Part shown: one piece after another, positions 1 to 8,283 of the stretch
Layout of the letters: the number at the start of each line of letters is the position of its first letter
Numbering within the stretch: the stretch's first letter is position 1
DNA from: a virus
Reading direction: 5' to 3' (one strand)
DNA: 42,109 nt
IMG/VR virus record: IMGVR_UViG_3300035670_000482
Span: 1 to 42,109 of that record
Position numbers and translations under genes: made by a program
Notes under the pieces: model-generated
Databases searched by the model: none
The model's input: only the letters and a program-made list of their open reading frames with translations
Told to the model about the DNA's origin: nothing

Positions 1-127
1 CCTACCAACGCCGTTATTATTGTTTTCACTTTTTCCTCCTTATGTGATTAAAAAAATAAATAAAAAAAATCTGCCTAATCACCAGGCATTATATTTGCTA
101 ACTGTATCAATAGCGCTTCCAACTATA
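1..127. repeat. Terminal direct repeat, left copy
   Basis: These 127 bases are identical to the last 127 bases of the window. The tail tube stop and the 5' end of the small membrane-protein gene lie inside, and the genes read through correctly when the ends are joined. The exact length of 127 is a common assembler k-mer, so this is most simply the overlap of a closed circular contig. A true direct terminal repeat or circular permutation cannot be excluded. Confidence 0.95.
60..90 (-). terminator. Putative terminator after tail tube gene
   Basis: On the minus strand a 5-bp stem (TGCCT 84-88 with AGGCA 72-76) overlaps the tail tube stop codon and is followed by a run of T residues and further T-rich sequence. 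T-rich tracts terminate archaeal transcription. The downstream gene has its own Shine-Dalgarno, so some read-through or a tuned expression step is likely. The right end carries the same copy. Confidence 0.45.
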
Positions 128-1089
128 CTCTGAGCCATAATATTAATTGAACTTTCGGTTGGTCCTTCGACTGTGCTTGGATTTTCCATTGAGTTAATCT
201 TACAACCACTCAAAAAGAATATCGTGTGTAAACTACCTGCTGTTCTATCTCCATTAAGGTCAAATGTGGTATTAAATACTGCATTGTTCTTGAACAAATC
301 GTACAATACTCCAGCGTCATTGCTGTTTAAGTCCATTGTAACATCCAAAGTCACATCTCTATTCCCCAGTATTGGAACTCCTATAACTCTTGAACCATTT
401 ACATAATGTGGTCCTTCTATATTGTTATTGATTTCCAAAGTAACTTCTTTTGCTGTCTGAATTACATTACCAGAAGCGGTTAAAGTACAATTGTTCCATA
501 AGTATGGAGTATTTGTATTTGTTGTTACTGATAGTGTTGTTCCAGAAGTCAAAACTACATTTTGAGCAACATAATCAACTTCACACTTAACTTTCTCACC
601 TTGTGAGGCAATAACTCTTGCTGAATTGACTACGCACCCTTTAATAGTTCTTACAAAATTCTTGTTTGTACCCGGTGCTGTTTTGCTGTCCTCAATCGTG
701 AAAGATGAAGGGCAACTAATTTGTCCAGTCCCTGATATAAACGGACTTAACCAATTACCATGATTTATCTGATTAGCATAGTGAATATTGGCTGTGCCTG
801 TTCCAGTTGTTTCGTTTATACTTCCTATTGCCCAGAAGACAAACCTCATATCATTTGGAGCATATGTTAATGTTCCGGTGTATTCAGTTGGTCCGAGTTC
901 AATAGTATCGTAACTTCTTGTTGCTGTACCCATAAAACGCCCAACGATTTTACTTTCGTTTTCGTCAAAGCTGTTATCTTCAACCTGCCCAATCCATTGA
1001 GCCGTTGAGGCAGCACCGCTTGAAACTGCGTATGTTCCACTTTCGTATTGGAATACTACTTTATTTGTATCACCTATATATCTTGTCAT
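79..1089 (-). CDS. Major tail tube protein (putative)
   Basis: 336 residues, rich in Ser, Thr, Gly and Asn with alternating beta-type segments, as in phage tail tube proteins. The opening (MTRYIGDTNKVVFQYESG) and the run of short beta-strand motifs fit the family that polymerises into the tail tube. Position supports this: it follows the gp10-like and tail terminator genes and precedes the chaperone pair and tape measure across the circle junction. The ATG follows a strong AAGGAGG. No catalytic motif. Identity rests on fold impression and synteny, so a related structural role is possible. Confidence 0.7.
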   Translation of the reverse strand: MTRYIGDTNKVVFQYESGTYAVSSGAASTAQWIGQVEDNSFDENESKIVGRFMGTATRSYDTIELGPTEYTGTLTYAPNDMRFVFWAIGSINETTGTGTANIHYANQINHGNWLSPFISGTGQISCPSSFTIEDSKTAPGTNKNFVRTIKGCVVNSARVIASQGEKVKCEVDYVAQNVVLTSGTTLSVTTNTNTPYLWNNCTLTASGNVIQTAKEVTLEINNNIEGPHYVNGSRVIGVPILGNRDVTLDVTMDLNSNDAGVLYDLFKNNAVFNTTFDLNGDRTAGSLHTIFFLSGCKINSMENPSTVEGPTESSINIMAQSIVGSAIDTVSKYNAW

Positions 1090-1098
1090 TTTACCTCC

Positions 1099-1551
1099 TT
1101 ACACGTCATAAAAATTATATTTAATTGTCATTATACGGCTTTTTGGCGAACCTTCTCCGGTTTCGTCTATTTCAGTCGCACTAATGAGTGTGAAATTATA
1201 TAAATAATTTGCTATACTCCCCGTACTTGTGGTAAATTGCAAACCCTTTAAATCATTATAGACTTCGTTGGCTATTTCATCTTTTTCTTTTTGGTTTCTT
1301 GCCCAAACTCTTACTTCAATATTTACAGAAACATCCATTGCGGTTGTTTGCATACCCGCCCTGTTTGCAGTTTGATTTGTTACCTTAATTGTTATAATAG
1401 GATATTCTACTGGTCGTTGTGGATAACTTGTCATAATGAATTTAGAAGAAGAACCTCTTGTTGATGCGATTGGGTCTGTTACATTTGATACTAAACTTGT
1501 CTTAATAAATCCTATTACGTCTTTTATGAATGTCTCGCTTGATACTACCAT
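1099..1551 (-). CDS. Tail terminator / tail completion protein (putative)
   Basis: 150 residues. An N-terminal helix (FIKDVIGFIKTSLV) is followed by beta strands (YPIITIKVTNQ, VSVNIEVRVWARNQKEKDEI) and a helix, the alpha/beta arrangement of tail terminator proteins that cap the tail tube at the neck. It sits between the HK97 gp10-like gene and the tail tube gene, the standard place. It is the first gene after a CTATATAG-type promoter, and its ATG follows GCGAGGA. No motif proves function; the call is by fold and gene order. Confidence 0.55.
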   Translation of the reverse strand: MVVSSETFIKDVIGFIKTSLVSNVTDPIASTRGSSSKFIMTSYPQRPVEYPIITIKVTNQTANRAGMQTTAMDVSVNIEVRVWARNQKEKDEIANEVYNDLKGLQFTTSTGSIANYLYNFTLISATEIDETGEGSPKSRIMTIKYNFYDV

Positions 1552-1589
1552 TTTATCCTCGCTTGGATAAATTATTTAAGAATGTTACG

Positions 1590-1619
1590 TTTATATAATT
1601 TGATTAAATTGCTATATAG
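1590..1619 (-). promoter_or_regulatory. Late-type promoter: CTATATAG + TATA box
   Basis: Minus strand: palindrome CTATATAG (1612-1619), 13 nt, then the TATA-like box TTATATAAA (1590-1598). Transcription should start near 1570, leaving a short leader carrying the GCGAGGA ribosome site before the ATG at 1551. The palindrome directly follows the TAA stop of the preceding gene. Same spacing as the elements at 5547, 8284 and 36900. Confidence 0.7.
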
Positions 1620-1994
1620 TTATTCTACTGCATTTTTAACTTCATTTTTTAGAATTTGCTTTATTCCATCTGCTAATACAAAAGCCGTATTTCTGAAATG
1701 TGGTCTGGCTTCCATTTTACTTGTCCCAAATTCAAGAAACTTAGCATAATCCAAATCTGAGAAAACAACCCCATCGTTTCCGGCTGTATCAAAATCAACT
1801 GAATTAAGAAAACGTCCTGTATCGACTGTGACGGGTGCATTTGTTCCTCTTGATATACTTTCCTTAACTTGCCCATGAACCATGATTGTAGCGTCTCTAA
1901 TGCCTTCTGGGAGGGCATCTTTTAGGGCATCTTGCTTTTCTTTCATTACTTTTTTAAGTTCTTCTATGTTAAGAATTTTAACTTCTACTTTCAT
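1620..1994 (-). CDS. HK97 gp10-like neck protein
   Basis: 124 residues. The C-terminal half carries the hallmark of the HK97 gp10 family: a stretch on the pattern DYAKFLEFGT followed by ARPHFRNTA. An N-terminal helix (EELKKVMKEKQDALKDAL) and a central basic segment fit as well. These proteins act at the head-tail interface. It overlaps the 1991-2401 gene by four bases, and its stop codon abuts the CTATATAG element that drives the next gene. Confidence 0.8.
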   Translation of the reverse strand: MKVEVKILNIEELKKVMKEKQDALKDALPEGIRDATIMVHGQVKESISRGTNAPVTVDTGRFLNSVDFDTAGNDGVVFSDLDYAKFLEFGTSKMEARPHFRNTAFVLADGIKQILKNEVKNAVE

Positions 1995-2401
1995 CCTATG
2001 ATTGGTCCTAAATTCCTTTTTAGATATACTTTTTTATATATCTTTGAATTTTCAACCTCATAAGAAAGTGTACCGTTCGGCATTATTTGACAAGTAAATT
2101 CAGCCGGACTACCTATCCCAATTTTAACTATTGAACCCAATGTTATTGAGCCAGTTATGTAAAGTTTTAAATCGTTTGGGGTTAATTTACCTTGTTCCAT
2201 TAAAACTCCATCTTGTGAACTGCTCGGCTCTAATGGAAATATAATCCCACTTGTGGCTAATACACTTGAACCTGTAAATACAACATCATCATCATAAACC
2301 GAACCTGTACCGATAGAATAATTAAAAGTTGTTATTAAGATGGGTCTGCCTATTAGACTTACTATCTTGTTAAATCCTGCTGTTAGGTTACTTTTAGTCA
2401 T
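1991..2401 (-). CDS. Head closure / connector protein (putative)
   Basis: 136 residues, mostly beta-strand by appearance, with a central Gly/Ser-rich part and a basic C-terminus (KIYKKVYLKRN). I do not recognise a signature. The gene lies between the adaptor-like gene and the gp10-like gene, overlapping both by four bases, where head-closure (stopper) proteins are usually encoded. The function is inferred from that position only. Confidence 0.45.
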   Translation of the reverse strand: MTKSNLTAGFNKIVSLIGRPILITTFNYSIGTGSVYDDDVVFTGSSVLATSGIIFPLEPSSSQDGVLMEQGKLTPNDLKLYITGSITLGSIVKIGIGSPAEFTCQIMPNGTLSYEVENSKIYKKVYLKRNLGPIIG

Positions 2402-2763
2402 GACAATGATTTAGCGAAATTAATTTTTCTGCCGAGTGCTTTCAGTTTTAAATCGCCTAAAATACGATATTCTGATGCACTTAGAAGTTCGCCTTTATCA
2501 TCCATAGAAAATTCTCCGAGTGAAATACTTTCTCCACCTGTCTGAGCATTAATTAAATCTACTACATCTGCCCTTGAAAAATCTAAAATTGCCCCTTGAT
2601 AAGCGTCTGGAATAGAATTAGAAGAAATTGAAACACCACAATAATTAGAAACGAATTGTTTATTTGCTTCAACTAAATCAATCATATTTCCACTTATACC
2701 AGTAGAAACTTGAAAAGTATTGACTATAAAAGTTGCTATACTACCAACTGAATTAAGTGTCAT
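2398..2763 (-). CDS. Head-tail adaptor protein (putative)
   Basis: 121 residues, largely helical, with segments such as MIDLVEANKQFVSNYCG and YQGAILDFSRADVVDLINA and a basic helical C-terminus (DLKLKALGRKINFAKSLS). This matches the size and helix content of gp6-type adaptors that dock on the portal. It follows the capsid gene and two small genes and overlaps the next gene by four bases. Assigned by fold impression and synteny. Confidence 0.5.
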   Translation of the reverse strand: MTLNSVGSIATFIVNTFQVSTGISGNMIDLVEANKQFVSNYCGVSISSNSIPDAYQGAILDFSRADVVDLINAQTGGESISLGEFSMDDKGELLSASEYRILGDLKLKALGRKINFAKSLS

Positions 2764-2960
2764 TATACTACTCCACTAATAGTGAATAATGCTCCACCTG
2801 CATTACATCTAAGAGGGATAATTGTTGATGTTCCGCTTATTATTCCACATAATAGAACTGCTGAGCATACTGCTGAACCTAAACTTATACCGCTAACTAC
2901 TGATGGGAATTTAGCCCACTCTCTATCTCTTAAACCTATATCTGCTATTGTAAATGTCAT
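2763..2960 (-). CDS. Small virion-region protein, unknown
   Basis: 65 residues, Gly/Ser/Ile-rich and largely hydrophobic, for example SAVCSAVLLCGIISG, which may be a membrane segment or a buried strand. The ATG follows AAGGAGGTAAA, a very strong ribosome site, so abundant expression is likely. Located between capsid and connector genes. No family recognised; a minor capsid component is a guess. Confidence 0.55.
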   Translation of the reverse strand: MTFTIADIGLRDREWAKFPSVVSGISLGSAVCSAVLLCGIISGTSTIIPLRCNAGGALFTISGVV

Positions 2961-2991
2961 TTTACCTCCTTATACTTAACTTTGTATTTTA

Positions 2992-3021
2992 TTTGTCGGT
3001 ATCGTATAAACACACGACAAA
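2992..3021 (-). terminator. Intergenic hairpin
   Basis: Inverted repeat of 7 bp (TTTGTCG with CGACAAA, 16-nt loop) between the 3029 and 2763 genes. It may attenuate or protect the transcript between highly and moderately expressed virion genes. Only the symmetry is seen. Confidence 0.35.
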
Positions 3022-3028
3022 AGTAAAT

Positions 3029-3259
3029 TTAAGTTGTTGAACCTAATGAATACCAAGTACTGCCTCCTGCAAATTCAGCCATGTAATACATCTCATTTAG
3101 TGGGTCTACTGCTATATCACTTCCGTTATTAGCTGTTAGAACTCCGTCTGGATTTCCAGCTACATAATAAACAGATGGGAAATTACCGCCATTTTTTAGA
3201 TGCTCGGCTAATCCGTCTGCTGCTCCTTTTACAAGACTTCCTGTTGTTGTTACTGCCAT
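3029..3259 (-). CDS. Small head-region protein, unknown
   Basis: 76 residues. The sequence opens MAVTTTGSLVKGAADGL and has a beta-rich second half ending in GGSTWYSLGSTT. The ATG follows AAAAGGAGGAAC. It sits just downstream of the major capsid gene, where small head proteins are common. No motif recognised. The 118 bases between it and the capsid stop hold a T-rich terminator and no supportable gene. Confidence 0.5.
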   Translation of the reverse strand: MAVTTTGSLVKGAADGLAEHLKNGGNFPSVYYVAGNPDGVLTANNGSDIAVDPLNEMYYMAEFAGGSTWYSLGSTT

Positions 3260-3345
3260 TGTTCCTCCTTTTGATTATGAAATAACTTTGCACGAGTTCA
3301 AAGATTTGTCGCCTCCTCTTTTACCCGCTCCGGTGTTATTAAACC

Positions 3346-3377
3346 TTAAAAAAATAAAAATAAAAAACTCTTCGTTT
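3346..3377 (-). terminator. T-rich terminator after capsid gene
   Basis: Directly after the capsid stop the minus strand has a weak AAAAAC/GTTTTT hairpin and three T tracts of five to seven. This is the usual look of an archaeal or intrinsic terminator after a highly expressed gene. Confidence 0.5.
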
Positions 3378-4229
3378 TTAAGATGTTGTAATCTTTGCTA
3401 CTGCTGCTGCTCTAAGCAATTGGACATCTATTCTCTGGGTTACGCTTGCTCCCTGCATATCATTTAGCGGGGTTACAAAATTCTCCACAGTAATATCTCT
3501 CTTAATTGCAATACCATATGCCTGACTTCTGTCAAAGATATATGCGTATTTTGCATAAGTAGAAGATGGTGCTGCGTTTGTTGAGAATTTAGCTACTCTC
3601 ATTCCAAAGATAGTTCCAACGAACCCTCTGCTCATCAATTCAGTGTTACCTGCCTTGTCTGCTTCTACAAAAGTGTCTATGTTCTGTAAGTCTGACAAAA
3701 CCTCCATACCTATAATTAGGTCTGTTGGCTCATAATCATTGTTATGAAGTCCAAGTATTCCTGCACTGAGATTTGCAATAGTGATACTTGCTCCGCCTGT
3801 AACAGCTGTAGTTGCACCATCAAGTGCTGTTAAGATAAGGTTAGTTTCATTTTCAGCAAATCTTTTACCTACTGTTCGTAGGTTGACTGCCAAAATATCA
3901 AACTGACTATCTTCCATCATCTCTCTGGTTATCTTCAAAGCAACTCCATACTTCTTAGGTGTGAATGTTACTGAAGAGAAATCAACATTATCAAGTGGAA
4001 TTTCAGCTGCCTCTGCAACCTGTTTAACAGCCAAACTATTTGGTGTTACAAGATTTACTGAAACGCTTGAACCCTCAAATCCAGTCTTAACCATTGCTGC
4101 CATTTCTCTTGGCAATAGAGCTTTGTCTACTGCGTCGATAAGTTCTGGCATGATTAACTTAGGAATTAAAAGTGTTCCTGCTGTACCATCGCCAGTGTTT
4201 ATGTATTCACTTATTTTACTGAATGCCAT
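3378..4229 (-). CDS. Major capsid protein, HK97 fold
   Basis: 283 residues. The N-terminal part (AGTLLIPKLIMPELIDAVDKALLPREMA) leads into the E-loop/P-domain pattern; later segments such as GVALKITREMMEDSQFD, the long helix LRTVGKRFAENETNLIL, and the C-terminal DRSQAYGIAIKRDITVE and MQGASVTQRID are typical of HK97-type major capsid proteins. Length is at the short end for the family, consistent with a separate protease gene upstream. Flanked by the decoration gene and by a terminator. The gene follows the 4231-4680 stop almost directly. Confidence 0.85.
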   Translation of the reverse strand: MAFSKISEYINTGDGTAGTLLIPKLIMPELIDAVDKALLPREMAAMVKTGFEGSSVSVNLVTPNSLAVKQVAEAAEIPLDNVDFSSVTFTPKKYGVALKITREMMEDSQFDILAVNLRTVGKRFAENETNLILTALDGATTAVTGGASITIANLSAGILGLHNNDYEPTDLIIGMEVLSDLQNIDTFVEADKAGNTELMSRGFVGTIFGMRVAKFSTNAAPSSTYAKYAYIFDRSQAYGIAIKRDITVENFVTPLNDMQGASVTQRIDVQLLRAAAVAKITTS

Positions 4230-4230
4230 T

Positions 4231-4680
4231 TTAACAATTTAGTGCGACGGCTCCATATAGCCCTTCATCAATAGCGTTGAAACTTCTACCAATTATATTG
4301 ACAGAACCAACTGCTGTTGCTGATGCTACTCCGCCCGATGAATGGAATACGCTACATCCTCCTGAGCAAGGCCCTCCTGCTCTAACAAGGAAAACTCCTT
4401 TCCTTGCAACTGCGACATAATTACTTGTTCCACTTGCTACATTATACAATGCTATTCCATTGCATTCTGTTTCAACAGATGGGCAAACATTTAGGTCTGA
4501 AACTGCGTATGCTGATACTACTGAGCCAAGTGTGTTACCGAGTGTTCCTGAACAGAAGACAAATTGCCCTCCTGAACATGTTTGGATACACCTTGCTGTG
4601 AATATGCACGGGTCCTCATTAGCGAATAGAACAACTGCCCCTGCTGGGTTGTGTGTTGCTGCTCCTGGTGTATAAACCAT
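4231..4680 (-). CDS. Capsid decoration-like protein, Cys-rich
   Basis: 149 residues, Gly/Ala/Ser/Val-rich beta protein lying between the prohead protease and major capsid genes, where head decoration or fibre proteins (for example the DUF2190 type) are encoded. It has nine cysteines (motifs QTCSGGQFVFC, GGPCSGGC), which is many for a capsid decoration protein and suggests disulfides or metal sites stabilising the shell. Its start overlaps the protease stop. Function inferred from context. Confidence 0.5.
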   Translation of the reverse strand: MVYTPGAATHNPAGAVVLFANEDPCIFTARCIQTCSGGQFVFCSGTLGNTLGSVVSAYAVSDLNVCPSVETECNGIALYNVASGTSNYVAVARKGVFLVRAGGPCSGGCSVFHSSGGVASATAVGSVNIIGRSFNAIDEGLYGAVALNC

Positions 4681-5525
4681 TATCTAACTAATGAGAAGGA
4701 CATACCTCTTAGTGAGCCGTAACCTTGAACGATGTTATACTTACTTTCCTTAACATCCTCTTTTGCCTCAATAAGTTCTGCCTTAGCCTTTGCTTCTGCT
4801 TTTGCTTCTTCCTCTGCCTTAGCTTCTTGTTCAGCCTTAGCTTCTTGTTCTGCTTCTGCTTTTGCCTCTTCTTCTGCTTCCTTTATCTTGGTTTTGAGTG
4901 CTTTAAGTTCTTCTTGTAGGTTTTTCATAGCTTCTGCCATTTCTGACATCTGCTTGTTTTCAACAACTTCAATTTTTTCGGCTTTTTCCTCCATCATTTT
5001 TAAACCTCCTTTCAATTCTTCATCATGTGATGATTGTGATATTTCTGCTTTTCTTGTGTTATATGCTTGATTTAATACAAAACCAAATGTTGCGTTTTCA
5101 TCTGCTGGAACTGCAACTAAACTTAGTTCTCTAAATTTAATTCCTCTGGGTGTAAGGGTGCCATCATCTGCTTCATCTACACTCGAAACGCTTGCCCCGA
5201 TAGAAACCGAGTTGATTAATCCCTGCTTAATCATGTCTTTAATTTCGTTGTCAATTACTTTTGCTTCAAATGGGATATTCTGGTTTACCTTGTCAAAAGA
5301 GGAATTAACAACTCTCCCTTTAATCGCACTTACTTCGTTTCGGTGGTCCACAAGAAGTGGCACTCCTTTCAAAGTTGGGGCTGACAATTCTAATTCTTCT
5401 GATAAAAATTTATGGTTATTTGCGGTTGTAGTTGCATTGATTGCTATACCCTTAATTAAAAAATCTTGATTACTTACTAAACTTTCACTTATCGGTACAT
5501 TGTATTTTAATTCTAATTCTTGCAT
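4680..5525 (-). CDS. Prohead protease with C-terminal scaffold-like coiled coil
   Basis: 281 residues. Residues 1-150 resemble HK97-type prohead proteases: His61 in LLVDHRNEV, the Ser-containing motif NSVSIGA (around 106-111) and the strand ELSLVAVPADENA. Residues about 175-260 are a Lys/Glu/Ala repeat coiled coil (EEEAKAEAEQEAKAEQEAK), the typical scaffold part, so protease and scaffold appear fused. The enzyme would digest the scaffold during head maturation. It is the first gene after a CTATATAG promoter and starts about 26 bp after the TATA centre, so it is probably leaderless. Confidence 0.8.
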   Translation of the reverse strand: MQELELKYNVPISESLVSNQDFLIKGIAINATTTANNHKFLSEELELSAPTLKGVPLLVDHRNEVSAIKGRVVNSSFDKVNQNIPFEAKVIDNEIKDMIKQGLINSVSIGASVSSVDEADDGTLTPRGIKFRELSLVAVPADENATFGFVLNQAYNTRKAEISQSSHDEELKGGLKMMEEKAEKIEVVENKQMSEMAEAMKNLQEELKALKTKIKEAEEEAKAEAEQEAKAEQEAKAEEEAKAEAKAKAELIEAKEDVKESKYNIVQGYGSLRGMSFSLVR

Positions 5526-5546
5526 AACAAACTTACATAATTAATC

Positions 5547-5576
5547 TATTTAAAATTTGATTAAAAAACTATATAG
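5547..5576 (-). promoter_or_regulatory. Late-type promoter: CTATATAG + TATA box
   Basis: Minus strand: CTATATAG (5569-5576), 13 nt, then TTTTAAATA (5547-5555). The protease ATG at 5525 lies about 26 bp beyond the box, as in leaderless archaeal mRNAs. The palindrome abuts the TAA of the preceding gene. Confidence 0.75.
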
Positions 5577-5903
5577 TTATTCTATTCTAATTAATGAGTT
5601 AATTAGAGTATCTTTTGGTCCAATAAAGATTAAATTAAGTTTTTCATTAACTAAGAATTTATCAAAAGTAAGTATATCTTCGGCTTTATTTACAGGTGTG
5701 CTTATTCTATTTCTTATTGAAAAACAATGGTTTCCGAACACTTCTTTACGATGAAATATTAAATAACCTAACTCGCTTTGTATTATTACTTCTATTTTAT
5801 TGTCTGTATCTATTATAAATGAGTTTAGATTTCCGTTTATTAAGTCTGTAACGAATAGTGCTTGGTTGCCTTCTAATTTAAGATTTACTGGGATTTCCAA
5901 CAT
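5577..5903 (-). CDS. Hypothetical protein, head module
   Basis: 108 residues, alternating strands and charged segments (LEIPVNLKLEGNQALFVTDL, KIEVIIQSELGYLIFHRKEV). No recognised family. Overlaps the 5878 gene by 26 bases and ends at the protease promoter. Its place between portal and protease suggests a minor virion or assembly protein. Confidence 0.55.
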   Translation of the reverse strand: MLEIPVNLKLEGNQALFVTDLINGNLNSFIIDTDNKIEVIIQSELGYLIFHRKEVFGNHCFSIRNRISTPVNKAEDILTFDKFLVNEKLNLIFIGPKDTLINSLIRIE

Positions 5904-6204
5904 ATTGCTTTATCACCCTTTGTCTATGTGTTTGTAATCTTATTCCCCTTACATTCAGATTTGGAACTTTGGCTTTTCCGTCTACGTCTGCATCGTCTCC
6001 TTGAAGTGTATTTTCCTGAGAAGCAAATAACATTTGAGTATTAGTAGAAACTCCACCTTCGCCAGTCCAATCTTTCCAATTACCAATTAAAGGCAAGTCT
6101 TCGGTAACTACTGCTTCGTCTCCGCTTAAATCAAATTCAATATCGCCACAATTCTTGCTGAAAGGTATTCTCTGTCTTGTAGATGGATGAACATAAACTC
6201 CCAT
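5878..6204 (-). CDS. Hypothetical protein, head module
   Basis: 108 residues, acidic in the middle (DIEFDLSGDEAVVTEDL, GDDADVDGKAK) with a basic C-terminus (RLQTHRQRVIKQYVG). Starts on the TAATG overlap with the small zinc-knuckle gene upstream. No family recognised. Probably a virion-module gene by location. Confidence 0.55.
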   Translation of the reverse strand: MGVYVHPSTRQRIPFSKNCGDIEFDLSGDEAVVTEDLPLIGNWKDWTGEGGVSTNTQMLFASQENTLQGDDADVDGKAKVPNLNVRGIRLQTHRQRVIKQYVGNPSKS

Positions 6205-6356
6205 TATTCGATTAACTCCAAAAGTTCTTTTCTTTTTTGTTCATTTAGTTTGATTGTTAATTTTTCTATGCACCTGCCACATAGCCAAATACCTCTCATT
6301 AATCCTATTGCCATTTCTTCGCACTTTTCACATTTGGGTCTTTCGTATATTTTCAT
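6204..6356 (-). CDS. Small zinc-knuckle protein
   Basis: 50 residues. Two CxxC pairs (KCEKC near residue 9 and LCGRC near residue 28) then a basic helix ending KRKELLELIE. This spacing forms a small zinc ribbon. The gene is coupled on both sides: ATGA overlap with the portal stop and TAATG overlap with the next gene, which supports a real gene despite its size. Role unknown. Confidence 0.65.
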   Translation of the reverse strand: MKIYERPKCEKCEEMAIGLMRGIWLCGRCIEKLTIKLNEQKRKELLELIE

Positions 6357-8263
6357 AGTTCTGCTATTGTAGTACATCTACAATTAACATGCAAAGGTGG
6401 TTGTGTCACATCGCCAACACTACTATTGAAACTTTCATTTATTCCGATTATCTGCCCATTTAATTCATTACAATATGGGCAAGTTCTATCTGACATCGCT
6501 GCTAACCATCTCTTTTTTTGTATTCCATTTTGTTTGTATAAGTCTATTAAACCTGAATTACTTACTCTGATAACTTCTGTTCGACTTATCATTTCTGGCC
6601 TTACACCTGCCGGGATTGTCTTTCCGTCTGAGGTTATTCTATCTCTTAATGTTATTCCATCTCTTATATTTTGTTCAATTTCACGCATGCTTTTATTTTT
6701 CTTAAATCCGTCTTTCAGGATTATTTTTAATTTATTTATATCGCTTTCGCTTAACAATCCATTTAACAATTCTGCATCATTTTTAGCAAGTAAATCCTCA
6801 AACTTATCTATTTTTAATCGTTTAAGTATTGCGATTAGATAATCAGAATAATTAAAACCTGGTATTTCTTTTAAGTCCATAAATTCCTTTACACTCATTT
6901 CTGAAAAGTTTTCTTCTATGTGTATATGAGCTTCTTCTCTTTTTACGCCTGGCACTTCTGGTTGCTTTAAGTCTTTTTCATCTTCTTTTTCTTTATTTGT
7001 TTCTTCCTTTGGCTCTGTTTCTCCGTTTATTACAGCATTACGCATTTCTTCTTTCTCTTTTTCCTTCTTTTCATCAAGTCCGACTTCCGGTTGAATTAAG
7101 AATTTTTCAGCTTCTTCAAAGTCAAGTAGTCTGGCAACTTCTAATTGTAACATTCTTCTCATATTTTCTGTTAGCATTGGATTATTCAATAAGAGTGTAA
7201 CTTTGTCTAATCTTGCGTTTATTTTTTCTTCGCTTGGTAAATTCCATATAAAATCTACTTCGTCTTTTTTACCTTGTTCTTCAAGATAGGGATAAATAAT
7301 CTGGTTTAAAATAATGTTCTCTATTTGGTCTTGATATGCCTGAATTTTCCTTTGAAATCCCTCTACTTGAACTTTGGCTATACCTTCGTTTAGTTGTCCT
7401 GAATTAAGCAATACTTCTGGTATATCTAATCCGCCGACTAAACTTAACATTTCTGAAGTTATTGTTTCTGTTAAACTCTTGCCTAAATCTCCGAAGTCTA
7501 CTACTTTCATATTTACATTTGCATCTGTAACCCATTCTGTTCTGTTTGTTAGATATTGTAAACTTGTCTTGAAGCTGTCTATATCTGCGGTATTAACACT
7601 TTCACCGGGCTGTCCTACTTGAACGTGGAGTGGTGCCCCAGCTTTTCTGCTTATCAACTTGGTTCTGTCTTGTTCGTTTGTGACTATGTTTTCGATTACT
7701 CTTTCATTAGGCATAATCAAACCTAAACCATAAGCGTCGTCTGCTATACCATTACATTTCCAGTGAGCAATTTGTTTAGGCAGAAAATAGTTAGGTTCTC
7801 TTTTGCCTTTTGTTAAAGAAGCATAATCATACCCTATAAATTGAGCATAACCAATCACATCGCCTTTTTTGTTTCTCTTTACGAACATATAATTTGCGTT
7901 TGATACTTTGAGTTTGCCGTTACTTATTTCAATAAATCCGTTTCCTTTAATTAGCCCTTCTCTCACCCATTCTCTTAAAACTACTGGCAAATTATTCTCT
8001 TTAATGAACTGCATTACAAGAGCCTTAACATTTTTATCTTTGCATTTTACAGCAAAATCAGTTATAATATTGTCTGTAATCTTATTTATTGCCCCGTTGA
8101 TTATTCCGACTTTTTTATAAACATTTTCACAATCTTCAAATTTGAATGGGTGTTCTACCCCTAACTCTCTTGGAAATCTTACTAATGGGTCTACTACTTC
8201 GCTTTTGAATTCTTTAATTAAGTCTGTGCCTTTCGTACTTATGTAACCTTTGACTTTTTGCAT
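6353..8263 (-). CDS. Portal protein fused to MuF-type minor head protein
   Basis: 636 residues. The first 400 or so match portal proteins in order and character: RFPRELGVEHPF, KGNGFIEI, the VIGYAQFIGYDYASL strand, FLPKQIAHWK, DAYGLGLIMPNERVIENI and the long helix ending GGLDIPEVLLNSG. An acidic/basic linker with many Glu and Lys follows (about 405-455). The last 120 residues carry the phage Mu gpF-type pattern with RTEVIRVSNSG, MSDRTCPYCNELNG and PPLHVNCRCT. The portal is the DNA gate and the MuF domain a minor head protein. The start follows a late-type promoter and is probably leaderless. Confidence 0.85.
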   Translation of the reverse strand: MQKVKGYISTKGTDLIKEFKSEVVDPLVRFPRELGVEHPFKFEDCENVYKKVGIINGAINKITDNIITDFAVKCKDKNVKALVMQFIKENNLPVVLREWVREGLIKGNGFIEISNGKLKVSNANYMFVKRNKKGDVIGYAQFIGYDYASLTKGKREPNYFLPKQIAHWKCNGIADDAYGLGLIMPNERVIENIVTNEQDRTKLISRKAGAPLHVQVGQPGESVNTADIDSFKTSLQYLTNRTEWVTDANVNMKVVDFGDLGKSLTETITSEMLSLVGGLDIPEVLLNSGQLNEGIAKVQVEGFQRKIQAYQDQIENIILNQIIYPYLEEQGKKDEVDFIWNLPSEEKINARLDKVTLLLNNPMLTENMRRMLQLEVARLLDFEEAEKFLIQPEVGLDEKKEKEKEEMRNAVINGETEPKEETNKEKEDEKDLKQPEVPGVKREEAHIHIEENFSEMSVKEFMDLKEIPGFNYSDYLIAILKRLKIDKFEDLLAKNDAELLNGLLSESDINKLKIILKDGFKKNKSMREIEQNIRDGITLRDRITSDGKTIPAGVRPEMISRTEVIRVSNSGLIDLYKQNGIQKKRWLAAMSDRTCPYCNELNGQIIGINESFNSSVGDVTQPPLHVNCRCTTIAEL

Positions 8264-8283
8264 AAAGTTACATAGTTTAATTG

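Noticed and set aside
3260-3345. A possible tiny gene after an internal GAGGAGG site
   Set aside because: The only frame starts at TTG and has eight codons; no support as a gene.
4732-5070. Plus-strand open frame rich in Ser, Ala and Phe
   Set aside because: It is the antisense shadow of the Glu/Lys/Ala coiled coil in the protease gene.
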